A stretch of 64,000 nt of DNA. It comes from Achatina immaculata. Taxonomy: Eukaryota; Mollusca; Gastropoda; Stylommatophora; Achatinidae. The notes under the pieces are model-generated. The model saw only the letters and a program-made list of their open reading frames with translations. It had not been told where the DNA came from and ran no database searches. The position numbers and the translations under genes are program-made. Below, in pieces: positions 32,804 through 44,696 of the stretch. Numbering within the stretch: position 1 is the first letter of the stretch; every line of letters starts with the position of its first letter. Location: contig CM019696.1 of assembly GCA_009760885.1 (NCBI GenBank), positions 45,159,358 to 45,223,357 on the forward strand, written 5' to 3'.

Positions 32804-33013
32804 TTATTGTGCGTGTCTCTCTCTTTGCTTGCTATGTACTTCTTTGCCTGTAAATAACTCTTTCAGCAGTGCTTCCATTTTATTTTTTCCAGGCATAGTC
32901 AAGGCAGTGCAGCCCAGTCTAAACGAAGTGTATGTGATAGGAGGAGCTTTTTCCAAATGATAAGACTCTTCCTTTGACAAGTTTATGAATAAACTGGACT
33001 GATGAATGTTGTC
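32804..33013 (-). CDS. Putative terminal exon of an unrecognised gene, C3 copy
   Basis: After an acceptor (gctactttaccag on the reverse strand) 69 codons run to a stop: DNIHQSSLFINLSKEESYHL, then PPITYTSFRLGCTALTMPGK and MEALLKELFTGKEVHSKQRE. The inverted copy in C4 keeps the same frame, acceptor and stop with few changes. No domain recognised. It lies about 265 bp upstream of the oxygenase ATG on the same strand, so it may be the last exon of a gene in front or part of the 5' leader. Confidence 0.4.
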   Translation of the reverse strand, partial: DNIHQSSLFINLSKEESYHLEKAPPITYTSFRLGCTALTMPGKNKMEALLKELFTGKEVHSKQRERHAQ

Positions 33014-33120
33014 CTGGTAAAGTAGCACAAATAAAAATAAGTAGTAATATTGTAATGATAACAACAGTGCAATAATAGTGACTTCATATAACATATGAAA
33101 CATATCAGTTGTTATCTACT

Positions 33121-33470
33121 GAATTTATAGACCATGTGACAGGCAGGCAGGGAGACAGACAGACAAAGGTTGGTAGGTGGGTAAGTATGTAATAAGGTAG
33201 GTAGGTTAGTAGGTGGATGTGTGGGTAAGTGGGTAGGTAAGTGGGTGGGTAAGTGGGCAGGCAGATAGGTAGGTTAGGTAGGTAGGTAGGTAGGCGGCAG
33301 GTAAGTAGGTGGGTAGGTAAGTAGGTAGGTAGGTAGGTTAGTAGGTAGGTAGGTAGGTGGCAGTTAAGTAGGTAGGTAGGTAGGTAGGTAGGTAGGCAGG
33401 CAGGTAGGTAGGTAGGTAGGTAGGTAGGTAGGTAGGTAGGTAGGTAGGTAGGTAGGTAGGTGAACAGACA
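33121..33470. repeat. (TAGG)n tetranucleotide repeat
   Basis: About 340 bp of taggtagg with variants (tggg, cagg). The C4 partner at 58275-58570 is (CTAC/CTGC)n with a different variant pattern. Confidence 0.95.
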
Positions 33471-34410
33471 GAGACAGATAGGTTACGTGTAAGCCGCAGA
33501 AGTGTTTGCCCTAATGAAAAGACACTGTAACGGTGTTCTAAAGTCCCAAGGACAGCACCGAATTGCTCTTTGCATTCTGCGATTGAGACAATGGCATTAA
33601 GTTCTTAGAAAGTCTGATCAACATATAGATCGCCACTGCAATTAGAAGCGATTTCTTGAAAATAGGTATTCAGATTAGATAAAGCAGGTCACCCCTCCAC
33701 GCCGTTTCTTAGAAACAGACACACAGGCAAACATTTCTGGATACCTTGAAGTGGCCAGGGTTGTTTTTACTAAAAATAAAATTTGTACGGCAATAACACA
33801 GATTATTTTTGTAGTCAACTACTGTATTCAGGAGCGTGTTTCCAAACATGAACAGCTGATTAGTGACCTCTCTGTAGTGGCAGTGTAGATTCTTTGCAGT
33901 TGATGTTGCGGTGAAGATCTTAGCATAGCGGCATCCAAGGCTTCATTTTTATTTCAGAATTTAGCCCAAGAAACATATTTATCGATATATACCAACATTA
34001 TAAAGAGTTAAACGTTGATGATTATATCGACAGCCAGAACGTCTTAGCAGTGAAAGTCTAGGCGGGATAATGTCTTGTCCTATTCTCTACAACAGAGTTG
34101 TCTTTTCAGGGCTGGCAATGTCTTTTGTGTCGCTAAGGACAGGAAAATTACGGGGGGGGGGGGGGGGTGGATATCCCTATTAGCCAATTAGTAAACTCCG
34201 ACAGTAAACTTCTACTTGTGTAAGCAACTGGCAAATGCAAGTGTAGACCAGACAACGTTCATACAAACTGCTGACCTGACCAGGCTTCGTCCTAGATATG
34301 TCAGGCTGCAAGTCCAAATCCACTGCTGCTTTAATAAAAATATATGTATGTTCTAACCTGGATCTTGAATTAAATCCTTGCTAGCCAATTAGGCCTGAAG
34401 ATAAATTAAA
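33471..34410. other. Unique sequence shared by both arms
   Basis: Reverse-complement match to 57.33-58.27 kb in C4. It contains a G run at 34153-34167. No gene was recognised. Confidence 0.5.
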
Positions 34411-35104
34411 AATTGAAGTTACTACATTCAGGAATCTTTATCAGACTGGCCTGCTAAGTAACTGCGTGCATGAGACCAGTGGAAGTGAGCATTTAAAAAA
34501 AAAAAATTAGACGTCCCGGAACATTCATTGGAGGGACTATGGTAGGAAGTTTTCTTTAGCGGGCGATCAAGTTATGCACCTAACAGGCATTTTGTATTGT
34601 TTATAATGGTTGCGCGTAGAAACCGTTTTTTTAATTACTTTATTCGAATGCATGTTTACGCCTCGAGCAGAATCAATGGAGATTTTGGACAGGGTCAAAG
34701 TTTTAGTTCATTGGTCAGTTCCATCACTGAGAGCAGGTGTAGCAACATGATAAGGAGTTTACTTGAGATGGTCATTCTATCTGCCAGCCTATGAGTGTTC
34801 TACAGAACATTTGCGAGGAGGAATTTCCAGAGAGACAGAAACGCTAAGTAGTTTCACTGAGTCAGGACTAGTTAAGACACTCCTCAGCCAGGGCAGTCAT
34901 ATCCGACGTCGTGGTCAGTTACTATTGGGGCGCTTATCTTAACACGGGAAGTAACTCTCACATACTTAATTACAGGAACAGAGGACAAAATCAAGATCAC
35001 TGGGCTCCTCAGCAGCGTCCTCTCTCCCAAAACCAGGTTCAGCCCCGGCTACCCCTTCCCTTTCTGCCCCCAAAACCTCAACCGTCGAGTCTGTATTCGG
35101 CCTT

Positions 35105-35770
35105 TGTACTAATAGCCAAAAATGAAAAGAGCCTACAGAAGTTGTTAGATATAGCAGTGATAGAAAATGAGATGAAAGGACACTCTCTAAATAGCAAGAA
35201 AACGGAAACAATGATCACATCACGAAAGAAAAACACTTCTAAACGCAAAGTTAAGGTACAAGGAACAATCTTGAGACATACATTTAAACACCTGGACACT
35301 CGAGTAACATCAGAAGGAACATGCATCTCTGAAATCAAGAACAGAATAAGCCACCCAAAACAGCTCTTCATCAAATGAGAAACATCTAATGCAATGCATC
35401 TCTATCAATGAACCTCAGAAAGAGGGTTCTAAAATGCTACATTGAGTCTATCCTACTCTGTTGAATTTAGTCATGAACAGATCAGTAGAAAGATCCTTAT
35501 AGGTAATAGAGATGTGTTTTCTTAGAAGAATATTGAGAACATCATAGACAGCTAAGATAGAAAAGCAGTGAATGTCTAACAACAGCAAATGTAGGTAGGA
35601 GCTTAATTAAATCCATATGAAAATGACACTCATCATTCATTGGATGCGTAATGAGAAGAAAGGGGCTTGAAAGCTTCATAACAACCGGGATATGTAATGA
35701 GAAGAAAGGGGCTTGAAAGCTTCATAACAACCGGGAAGATAAATTGGAAGAGATGCAGGGGAAGACCAAG
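35105..35770 (+). mobile_element. LINE RT remnant (unit 1)
   Basis: Reads NEKSLQKLLDIAVIENEMKG and LNSKKTETMITSRKKN, then decays through stops. Its end gggaagaccaagagaag runs into the satellite. An identical-style copy is in unit 2 at 36620-37285. Confidence 0.72.
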
Positions 35771-36619
35771 AGAAGAAAAAAAAATCCAGGACAGTCTAAC
35801 GTGATTGGAGAAAAAAATCAAGGACAGTCTAATGCGATTGCACAAAAAAATCAAGGACAGTCTAATGCGATTGGATAAAAAAATTGAAGTTACTACATTC
35901 AGGAATCTTTATCAGACTGGCCTGCTAAGTAACTGCGTGCATGAGACCAGTGGAAGTGAGCATTTAAAAAAAAATTAGACGTCCCGGAACATTCATTGGA
36001 GGGACTATGGTAGGAGGTTTTCTTTCGCGGGCGATCAAGTTATGCACCTAACAGGCATTTTGTATTGTTTATAATGGTTGCGCGTGACAACGATAGTTGC
36101 AGAAAATAACGTGATATTGCCATATTTTTTATGTAGAAACCGTTTTTTTAATTACTTTATTCGAATGCATGTTTACGCCACGAGCAGAATCAATGGAGAT
36201 TTTGGACAGGGTCAAAGTTTTAGTTCATTGGTCAGTTCCATCACTGAGACCAGGGGTAGCAACATGATAAGGAGTTTACTTGAGGTGGTCATTCTATCTG
36301 CCAGTCTATGACTGTTCTACAGAACATTTGCGAGGAGGAATTTCCAGAGAGACAGCAACGCTAAGTAGTTTCACTGAGTCAGGACTAGTTAAGACACTCC
36401 TCAGCCAGGGCAGTCATATCCGACGTCGTGGTCAGTTACTATTGGGCCACTTATCTTAACACGGGAAGTAACTCTCACATACTTACTTACAGGAACAGAG
36501 GACAAAATCAAGATCACTGGGCTCCTCAGCAGCGTCCTCTCTCCCAAAACCAGGTTCAGCCCCGGCTACCCCTTCCCTTTCTGCCCCCAAAACCCCAACC
36601 GTCGAGTCTGTATTCGGCC

Positions 36620-37285
36620 TTTGTACTAATAGCCAAAAATGAAAAGAGCCTACAGAAGTTGTTAGATATAGCAGTGATAGAAAATGAGATGAAAGGACAC
36701 TCTCTAAATAGCAAGAAAACGGAAACAATGGTCACATCACGAAAGAAAAACACTTCTAAACGCAAAGTTAAGGTACAAGGAACAATCTTGAGACATACAT
36801 TTAAACACCTGGACACTCGAGTAACATCAGAAGGAACATGCATCTCTGAAATCAAGAACAGAATAAGCCACCCAAAACAGCTCTTCATCAAATGAGAAAC
36901 ATCTAATGCAATGCATCTCTATCAATGAACCTCAGAAAGAGGGTTCTAAAATGCTACATTGAGTCTATCCTACTCTGTTGAATTTAGTCATGAACAGATC
37001 AGTAGAAAGATCCTTATAGGTAATAGAGATGTGTTTTCTTAGAAGAATATTGAGAACATCATAGACAGCTAAGATAGAAAAGCAGTGAATGTCTAACAAC
37101 AGCAAATGTAGGTAGGAGCTTAATTAAATCCATATGAAAATGACACTCATCATTCATTGGATGCGTAATGAGAAGAAAGGGGCTTGAAAGCTTCATAACA
37201 ACCGGGATATGTAATGAGAAGAAAGGGGCTTGAAAGCTTCATAACAACCGGGAAGATAAATTGGAAGAGATGCAGGGGAAGACCA
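36620..37285 (+). mobile_element. LINE RT remnant (unit 2), parent of the satellite
   Basis: As the unit 1 copy. At 37275-37330 the LINE coding end (GRPRE) passes directly into ccaggacagtctaacgtgat, the first satellite unit. This corresponds to EMILDSLTGW in the intact relative at 27420. Confidence 0.72.
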
Positions 37286-37289
37286 AGAG

Positions 37290-38800
37290 AAGAAAAAAAA
37301 ATCCAGGACAGTCTAACGTGATTGGAGAAAAAAATCAAGGACAGTCTAATGCGATTGGAGAAAAAAATCAAGGACAGTCTAATGCGATTGGATAAAAAAA
37401 TCAAGGACAGTCTAACGTGATTGCACAAAAAGATCAAGGACAGTCTAACGTGATTGCACAAAAAATCAAGGACAGTCTAATGCGAATGCACAAAAAGTCA
37501 AGGACAGTTTAACGCGATTGCACAGAAAAATCAAGGACAGTCTAATACGATTGCATAAAAACAATCAAGAACAGTCTAATGCGATTGCACCAAAAAAAAA
37601 AATCAAGCACAGTCTAACGTGACTGTACAAAAAAAAATCATGGACAGTTTAACGCGACTGTACAAAAAAAAATCAAGGACAGTTTAACGCGACTGTACCA
37701 AAAAAAAATCAAGGACAGTCTAACGCGACTGTACAACAAAAAAATCAAGCACAGTGTAACGCGAATGCACAAAAAAAATCAAGGACAGTCTAACACGACT
37801 GTACAAAAAAAAAAAAGAAAAAAAATCAAGCACAGTCTAATGCGACAGCACACAAAAAAAAAACAAAAAAAAAAAAAAAATCAAGCACAGTCTAACGCGA
37901 CTGCTCAAAAAAAAAAAAAAAAATTAAGAACAGTCTAACACGACTGTACAAAAAAAATCAAGGACAGTCTAACGTGATTGCACAAAAAATCAAGGACAGT
38001 CTAACGTGATTGCACAAAAAATCAAGGACAGTCTAATGCGATTGCACAAAAAATCAAGGACAGTTTAACGCGATTGCACAGAAAAATCAAGGACAGTCTA
38101 ATGCGATTGCATAAAAACAATCAAGAACAGTCTAACGCGTCTGCGCAAAATAAATCAAGGACAGTCTAATGCCATTGCACACAAAAAATCAAGGACAGTC
38201 TAACGCGACTGTACAAAAAAAAATCATGGACATTTTAACGCGACTGTACAAAAAAAAATCAAGGACAGTCTAACGCGACTATAAAACAATAATCAAGGAC
38301 AGTCTAACGCGACTGTACCAAAAAAAAATCAAGGACTCTCTAAAGCGATTGTACCAAAAAAAAATCAAGGACAGTCTAACGCGACTGTACCAAAAAAAAA
38401 ATCAAGGACAGTCTAACGCGACTGTACCAAAAAAAAAATCAAGGACAGTCTAACGCGACTGTACAAAAAAAAAATTAAGCACAGTGTAACGCGAATGCAC
38501 GAAAAAAAAATCAAGCTCAGTCTAACGCGACTGCACGAAAAAAAAAATCAAGCACAGTCTAACGCGACTGCACAAAAAAAAAAAAAAATCAAGCATAGTC
38601 TAACATGACTGCACGCACACACGCACACACACACACACACACCACACACACACACAATTAAGCACAGTCTAACGCGACTGCACACACACACGCGCGCACA
38701 CACACACAAAATCAAGCACAGTCTAACGCGACTGCACAAAAAAAAATCAAGGACAGTCTAACGCGACTGCGCGCGCGCGCGCACACACACACACACACAC
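37290..38800. repeat. LINE-derived satellite array
   Basis: About 40 units of a 24-bp core, atcaaggacagtctaacgcg plus attg or actg, separated by caca and an A run of variable length, so the unit length varies (about 28-40 bp). CA/CG-rich microsatellites invade the end (38620-38800). One frame reads IKDSLTRLHKK repeats. After the array the sequence returns to LINE 3' coding (ERDLWRSMASNAYRHGR) and a (GAT)n tail at 38868-38900. Confidence 0.93.
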
Positions 38801-38866
38801 ACAATCACTAACTGAGGGAACGAGATCTGTGGAGAAGCATGGCCTCCAACGCATACCGGCACGGCA

Positions 38867-38897
<31 letters not shown>

Positions 38898-38918
38898 GTG
38901 ATGATGATCATGCCTTAA

Positions 38919-38973
38919 AGCAGGCCACTCCCCATCCTACTCAATGCATTCTTAAACATCATCCCAGCGTTAA
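38919..38973 (-). CDS. Possible terminal exon (copy 1)
   Basis: After ttattctttggcag the reverse strand reads NAGMMFKNALSRMGSGLL and stops. Copies exist at 41523-41577 and 52782-52835. An upstream open frame (to 39180) also continues through. No homology recognised; could be chance. Confidence 0.22.
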
Positions 38974-39229
38974 CTGCCAAAGAATAACAGTTAGCCGTCT
39001 GAGGGAGATTTAAAACAGGAACTGGAATCTCAATCAGCAGGTAGTAAAGGGTCGTGACCAGCGATGCTTCCACTCCATGATGGCATACAGTTACCTCAGC
39101 TTCCGGAAAACGGTGATCAAACTTGTCTTTAAAACAGACACAACGTAAACCATAATGACAACATTGTGTACCATTATAAGACATTTTAATACACCTACCA
39201 GTGAGACTTGTTGTCAGATGTCGTAAAGG

Positions 39230-39340
39230 CGAAACTTCCGTACTTAGATAGCGTAAAGACGAAACTTCTGTACTTAGATAGCGTAAAGACGAAACTTCCG
39301 TACTTAGATAGCGTAAAGACGAAACTTCTGTACTGGCCAC
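39230..39340. repeat. 30-bp minisatellite (about 4 units)
   Basis: Units of gcgtaaagacgaaacttctg plus tacttagata. Segment 2 has a shorter version at 41830-41905. Confidence 0.85.
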
Positions 39341-40489
39341 TCGTGTCTGATTTTCGGAGAGACTAAGTTAGAAGCCTGCTCCTCCTACCTGCAGAAGGAA
39401 AAGTGACCGTCCTGTAGGAAACTCGACGTGCAGGAAAGTAGATCCCTGAAATTTGCATCACCGGCTGTTACTGCCACTCACAAGCTCGTCTGGTGTGTCA
39501 CGGGACTTCCTGCATAATTTCGGTGATTAATATCAGGTTTATGTCATACATTAAAGTCTCTTTGCTCTGTGTGTCCTACGTTAATGCATTTTCAGCGTGG
39601 CTCTCATAATAAAGTAGATGTATAAGTGTGTCTTTCCTCATTTATTTTGTGTGTTTTCAGAGAGAGAGAGAGAGAGAGGGGGGGAGGGGAGTGAGTGAGT
39701 GAGTGAGTTATAATAGAGATTTTCTGTGGTAGTCTTGTTCTCTCTCTTTCTGTCTGTAATGTTGGTGTGTACAATGTGTTAATAGGGTTTACTTAGGCCC
39801 TATCACATCGAAGTGATCACGTTACGCATGTGAATAACAGGGTAGAATTTCATCTTAATCTTCGAGAGCTGAGGTTACTAGACTAGTTACACACAGAATT
39901 CCAGCTCTCACTCTCACTTGCTGGATTAGTTAAACACTGTTCCAGACACACTTCTCATCCAGGCTCTTGACGACAACTAGTACAGATAGTCAAGTAAATC
40001 CTGGGTAACGGTGACTTGGAACGTTTATTGATGGAAGGATAACAAATGTTGATGAAAATAACATCGACTGCCGGCTGGTTATCCCTGCCATGTGGCCAGT
40101 CCATTCATACGTACAACTAAAATGTTCATCTGTTCCACGAAGACATCACACAGCTCAAAAAACGCCCACACAGTTACACGTTCAAACCAAGACTTACTTC
40201 ACGCACTCAGCCTTGCCCCTACCATTTCCTGTCACGGGTTTTGAAGGCCACGTGACCTTCTCGAAGGATCTCAGCACGAGAAAATTCAAAAAGAAAAACC
40301 CATAATAATGCCCTTACTACGAAGTGAGTGAGTGAGTGAGTGAGCAGTTTACCAGTATTTAGCGTGTTAAATAAATACAAGAGTATAGCGTGATCGAGAT
40401 GGCAAATTTGGGGAAAACTAATGTCCCTGACACACACACACACACACACGCACACGCACACGCACACACACACACACACATACACACAA

Positions 40490-40718
40490 TCAAGCACAGT
40501 CTAACGCGACTGCACAAAAAAATTTTTTTTTTAAATCAAGCACAGTCTAACGCGACTTCACAAACAAACAAACAAACAAACAAAAATTTAAAAAAAAAAA
40601 ATTAAGAACAGTCTAACGCGACTGCACAAAAAAATTTTTAAAAATTAAAAAGTCAAGGACAGTCTAACGTGAATGCACAAAAAAAAAAAAAATCAAGCAC
40701 AGTCTAACGCGACTGTCA
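40490..40718. repeat. Satellite continuation before LINE insertion
   Basis: Units of the same caagcacagtctaacgcgac core with long A/T runs, following (CA)n at 40432-40487. Confidence 0.88.
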
Positions 40719-41276
40719 TCATCATCATCATGTGCCGTGCCGACTGGCGTTGGCTATTATGCTTCTCCAGAGTATCCGATCCTTCATGCAGGCCATCAGC
40801 TCAGTTGGTGATCTCCTCTCACACCATCCCGTCAGACTGTCCAGTATCATTTCTCTTGGTCTTCCTCTTGATCTTCTTCTTTCTATTTTTCCTGTTGTTA
40901 TAATCTTTTCAATGCCCCCTCTTCTCATTGCATGTCCTATGAAAGTACATTGTCTTTCTCTTATCTTTTTGACAAAGGTTTTTTGTCTCTCCAGCTCTTC
41001 TCCTACATTCTTCATTAGTTATTTTTGCTGTCCAGGGGATTCGCAACATTCTTCTAATAAACCACATTTCTGCTGCTTCCAATGATTTTTGTGCAGACTT
41101 GCCTATTGTCCATGATTCACTTCCACATAACAAGATAGGTTCAATATAGCATTTTAGGACTCCTTTTCTAACATTCATTGATAAGGATGTGTTGGTTAAT
41201 ATGTTTCTCATTCTCTGAAATGCAGTCTTTGCTTGGCCTATTCTGTTCCTAATTTCTGTTCTGCATTTCCCATAAC
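40719..41276 (-). mobile_element. LINE 3' end inserted into the satellite
   Basis: The reverse strand encodes KCRTEIRNRIGQAKTAFQRM, CYIEPILLCGSESWTIGKSA, then GRPREMILDSLTGWCERRSP and IIANASRHGT, with a (TGA)n tail at 40719-40732. Close relative of 26346-27555. It interrupts satellite units (acgcgactgt before; aacgcgactgta resumes at 41284). Confidence 0.88.
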
Positions 41277-41347
41277 TGTACAAAACGCGACTGTACAAAA
41301 ACAAAACAAAAAAATCAAAGACAGTTTAACGCGACTGCACAAAAAAA

Positions 41348-41422
<75 letters not shown>
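41277..41422. repeat. Satellite remnant and long (CA)n
   Basis: Two or three satellite units, then about 74 bp of pure CA at 41349-41422 leading into segment 2. Confidence 0.95.
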
Positions 41423-41426
<4 letters not shown>

Positions 41427-42322
41427 CTGAGGGAACGAGATCTGTGGAGATCTGTGCATGGCCTCCAGCGCATACCGTCACGGCAGATGATGATGATGAT
41501 GATGGTGATGATGATGCCTTAAAGCAGGCCACTCCCCATCCTACTCAATGCATTCTTAAACGTCATCCCAGCTTTAACTGCCAAAGAATAACAGTTCGCC
41601 GTCTGAGGGAGATTTAAAACAGGAATTGGAATCTCCATCAGCAGGTAGTAGAGGGTCGTGACCAGCGATGCTTCCACTCCATGATGGCATACAGTTACCT
41701 CAGCTTCCGGAAAACGGTGATCAAACTTGTCTTTAAAACAGACACAACGTAAACCATAATGACAACATTGTGTACCATTATAAGACATTTTAATACACCT
41801 ACCAGTGAGACTTGTTGTCGGATGTCGTAAAGGCGAAACTTTCGTACTTAGCGTAAAGATGAAACTTCTGTACTTAGCTGGCGTAAAGACGAAACTTCTG
41901 TACTGGCCACTCGTGTCTGATTTTCGGAGAGACTAAGTTAGAGGCCTGCTCCTCCTACCTGCAGAAGGAAAAGCGACCGTCCTGTAGGAAACTCGACGTG
42001 CAGGAATGTGGATCCCTGAAATTTGCATCACCGGCTGTTACTGCCACGCACAAGCTCGTTTGGTGTGTCACGTGACTTCCTGCATAAATTCAGGTTTATT
42101 TCATACATTAAATTCTCTTTGCTCCACGTTAATGCATTTTCAGCGTGGCTCCCATAATAAAGAAGATGTATAAGTGTGTCTTTCCACATTATTTTGTGTA
42201 TTTTCAGAGTGAGTGAGTGAGTGAGTGAGTGAGACGTTTACCAGTATTTAGCGTGTTAAATAAATACAAGAGTATAGCGTGATCGAGATGGCAAATTTGG
42301 GGAAAACTAATGTCCCTGACAC
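41423..42322. repeat. Segment 2 of the tandem duplication
   Basis: Near-copy of 38806-40435, but with a single (GAGT)n at 42206-42230 in place of two. It continues beyond gacac into unique sequence, so it keeps the complete form of the possible exon at 42288. Confidence 0.85.
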
Positions 42323-42332
42323 TTACAAAAGG
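42288..42332 (+). CDS. Possible first coding exon (MANLGKTNVPDTYKR)
   Basis: An ATG in acceptable context (gatcgagatgg) begins 15 codons ending at the donor gtaaga. Duplicated at 40399 but there cut after DT by (CA)n. No downstream exon or homologue was recognised, so it is tentative. Confidence 0.3.
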
Positions 42333-42499
42333 GTAAGATAACCCTAGAGAAAGCACTTGTGCAATAGTTTCACATGTCTGTTGTCAAGACTCTGCGCTTT
42401 GTGGTGTCTGTATAAGATGGTCTGCTTCACCCCCGGCTAACAGCTCGTGCGCAGTGTCAGAAAACATCAGAAAAACTGTCTCAGGTAACAGGGTGAACG

Positions 42500-42870
42500 G
42501 GTTTGGAAGTGGGGGGGGGGGGTGAAGCGAAGACGCTGTCCGATCTGATCATCAGCGGCCATAGCTGACATGTTAGCATCAGGGTTAACGAATCTTACCT
42601 GACCAAGACCCTGTGCCATCCTCTCCGTTGGTACCCCCTGAAACGGGTCTTGCTTGTTTAACGGGGCAGGGATTGCCATAATCCCCATGGCGATGAAGTC
42701 TGAGAAGAAGTATTACATACACATACACACACACATGCTTTTTAGCTCTACGCAGACTGAAAAAAAGCCGCCATGACCCTCTCCCAGTCCGACACTTTCC
42801 TGTACCTCAAAATCTTCATTGCATCGTCTGTAAGGAACATCAGCTCGCAGTTCCATGAAGACGCAAGACA
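42500..42870. mobile_element. Single arm of the foldback element
   Basis: Shares tgaccaagaccctgtgccat, ttaacggggcagggattgcc and the cagctcgcagtt end with one arm of 3425-4058. It is more diverged and has a (CA)n insert. Confidence 0.55.
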
Positions 42871-42984
42871 AGACAATATAACAGTAATATGTGTGTGAAA
42901 ATAATGAACATTAAATGAACATTAACTTACACAAGTAAGAACTCAGAAACAATTATTCCATTTTTTGGAAATATAAAACCTTTT

Positions 42985-43290
42985 CAATGGATATCCATCC
43001 ATGCACGTCCTTGGCTGGCCATCAGCCAAGCAATCAGGGCCCAGTACCCCCTGTGGCGTCTCGCAGGTCAGCAACAAATTCTCTCCACCTCTCATGGTCT
43101 CCCGCCAGCCTTTGTATTGTGCCTCAGCTGTGCTACATGTTGTTCATGTCTGCTTCTACAGTTCTCTACCAGGTATCCTTTGGTCGTCCTCTCTTTTTCC
43201 CTCGGGTGTCCAAAGCACGCCTGTTTTAGCTAGAGTCTCTTCGGAGCATAATGGACCAATCCATTTCTACCTTTTCTTTTATGTGTTGTT
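42985..43290 (-). mobile_element. LINE C-terminal fragment
   Basis: Reverse frames carry the basic GHPRGKRED-type block and an R-W-R-E-N-L-L like end. It is heavily decayed. Confidence 0.45.
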
Positions 43291-43354
43291 ATGACAATCA
43301 TATCTTCTTGTTCACACTGGACAAGTAGGTCTCCTTTGTTATTTATTATTTGTA

Positions 43355-43590
43355 GCCTGTAAAAGAGGACATTAAACGTCATGATAATTTAGAGAAGACC
43401 GTATTGGAAGGATACATAATGGGAAAAAGGAAAAGAGGAAGACCGAAACGAAGATGGCTGCAAGACATCGTTGATGATCTGGAAATGGATGCAGCAGCAG
43501 CAGGCCATCTTGCTCACAACCGAGAGGCCTACAGGAGTGCTGTTTGGGAGGCAAAGTTCCGCAAGGGACATGCAAAGGAATGAATGAGCC
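43355..43590 (+). mobile_element. (AATG)-tail LINE 3' end
   Basis: Reads IKRHDNLEKTVLEGYIMGKR, KRGRPKRRWLQDIVDDLEMD and HNREAYRSAVWEAKFRKG, then gaatgaatga. Better preserved than the 30.2-kb relative. Confidence 0.8.
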
Positions 43591-44514
43591 TGTAAAATAT
43601 TCTAAATCTTTCTGGGTCAGGTTGTTTCATTGGATATGTTATATGTACAGTCGCCTCAGTTTGTTCAGCTGCGATACGTGCCAAAAAGAAACTTCTAAAT
43701 TGCTCTTCTGTCCGTCGCCGTGATTGTCTGGCCATTTTTATTCGACGTAAGAAGTCAAAGTAAGTGTTTGTACATACATGTGTGTATGCACATGTCTTCA
43801 CGTGTATACATGTGAATCTTGTGGATGTGCTTATATATATGTGTGTGAATATATGCATCGATATGTATCTCCTTTATGAAAAGTATAGGTGTATGTATTA
43901 TCAAAATCTAAATTAGTTTAATCTGAAGTATGACTTGACTGTTGTATCTATTACATTGCTGTTCTTTAAATTGGTTGGTTTACAATAATGTAAGAATATA
44001 ATGAAGTTTATTTCATGTATGTTATATAAAGCAGAATGTGGAGTATATGGAAAGAAAGGGTTTATTAATTATTTACTTATTCATTTTTTTTGGCTTTTTC
44101 ATCCATATTATGTTCAATAACAAACGCTGAATATCATTGACTGAGTGAAAGCTGTATGATGAAGGGAAGAATGGTAGACGGGCCTGCGTGCCCACTACTT
44201 AACCCTTTGAAAATAAAGTCTGTTCGTTCGTTCGTTCATATCGGTACAAAAAAACAAAAAAAAAACTGCCACGATACAAACATTACACAGTGTGAAACAA
44301 TTTATTGAACGCTTGCCAAAATGTTTTAAATATGAAACAATAGCTTGGTTTATACAATCTCCTGGTCTATACAATCTCCTGGTTCATCGGCAGGGGACGT
44401 GTGAATGCAGGTGTTTCTGTATTCTAGGAAGAACTACGCACTGATATTAGATTCTTTACAGAGAAAAGCCGCTTATAAGTACTCCAGTACTTTTCAAGAA
44501 ATTTACAAAATTCC
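43591..44514. other. No gene recognised; AATAAA and (GTTC)n
   Basis: AT-rich. A polyadenylation-like aataaa at 44208 is followed by gttcgttcgttcgttc, perhaps the tail of an unrecognised element. Confidence 0.35.

Positions 44515-44696
<182 letters not shown>

Larger units (their letters stand above)
34411..37350. repeat. 1.47-kb tandem duplication (C3 only)
   Basis: Units start at ttgaagttactacattcagg (34413 and 35884; period about 1471). Unit 2 has about 46 bp that unit 1 lacks after gttgcgcgt; C4 has the long form. C4 contains one unit only. The junction lies at an A-rich ataaaaaaatt in the first satellite units. Confidence 0.9.
38806..40435. repeat. Segment 1 of a tandem duplication (partner 41423-42322)
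   Basis: Starts ctaactgagggaacgagatc and ends in atgtccctgacac, where it changes to (CA)n. It includes the LINE end, the (GAT)n tail, the 30-bp minisatellite, and two (GAGT)n runs (39688-39707 and 40321-40344) with about 610 bp of unique DNA between that segment 2 lacks. The first about 180 bp also match the start of C4 in inverse orientation. Confidence 0.85.
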
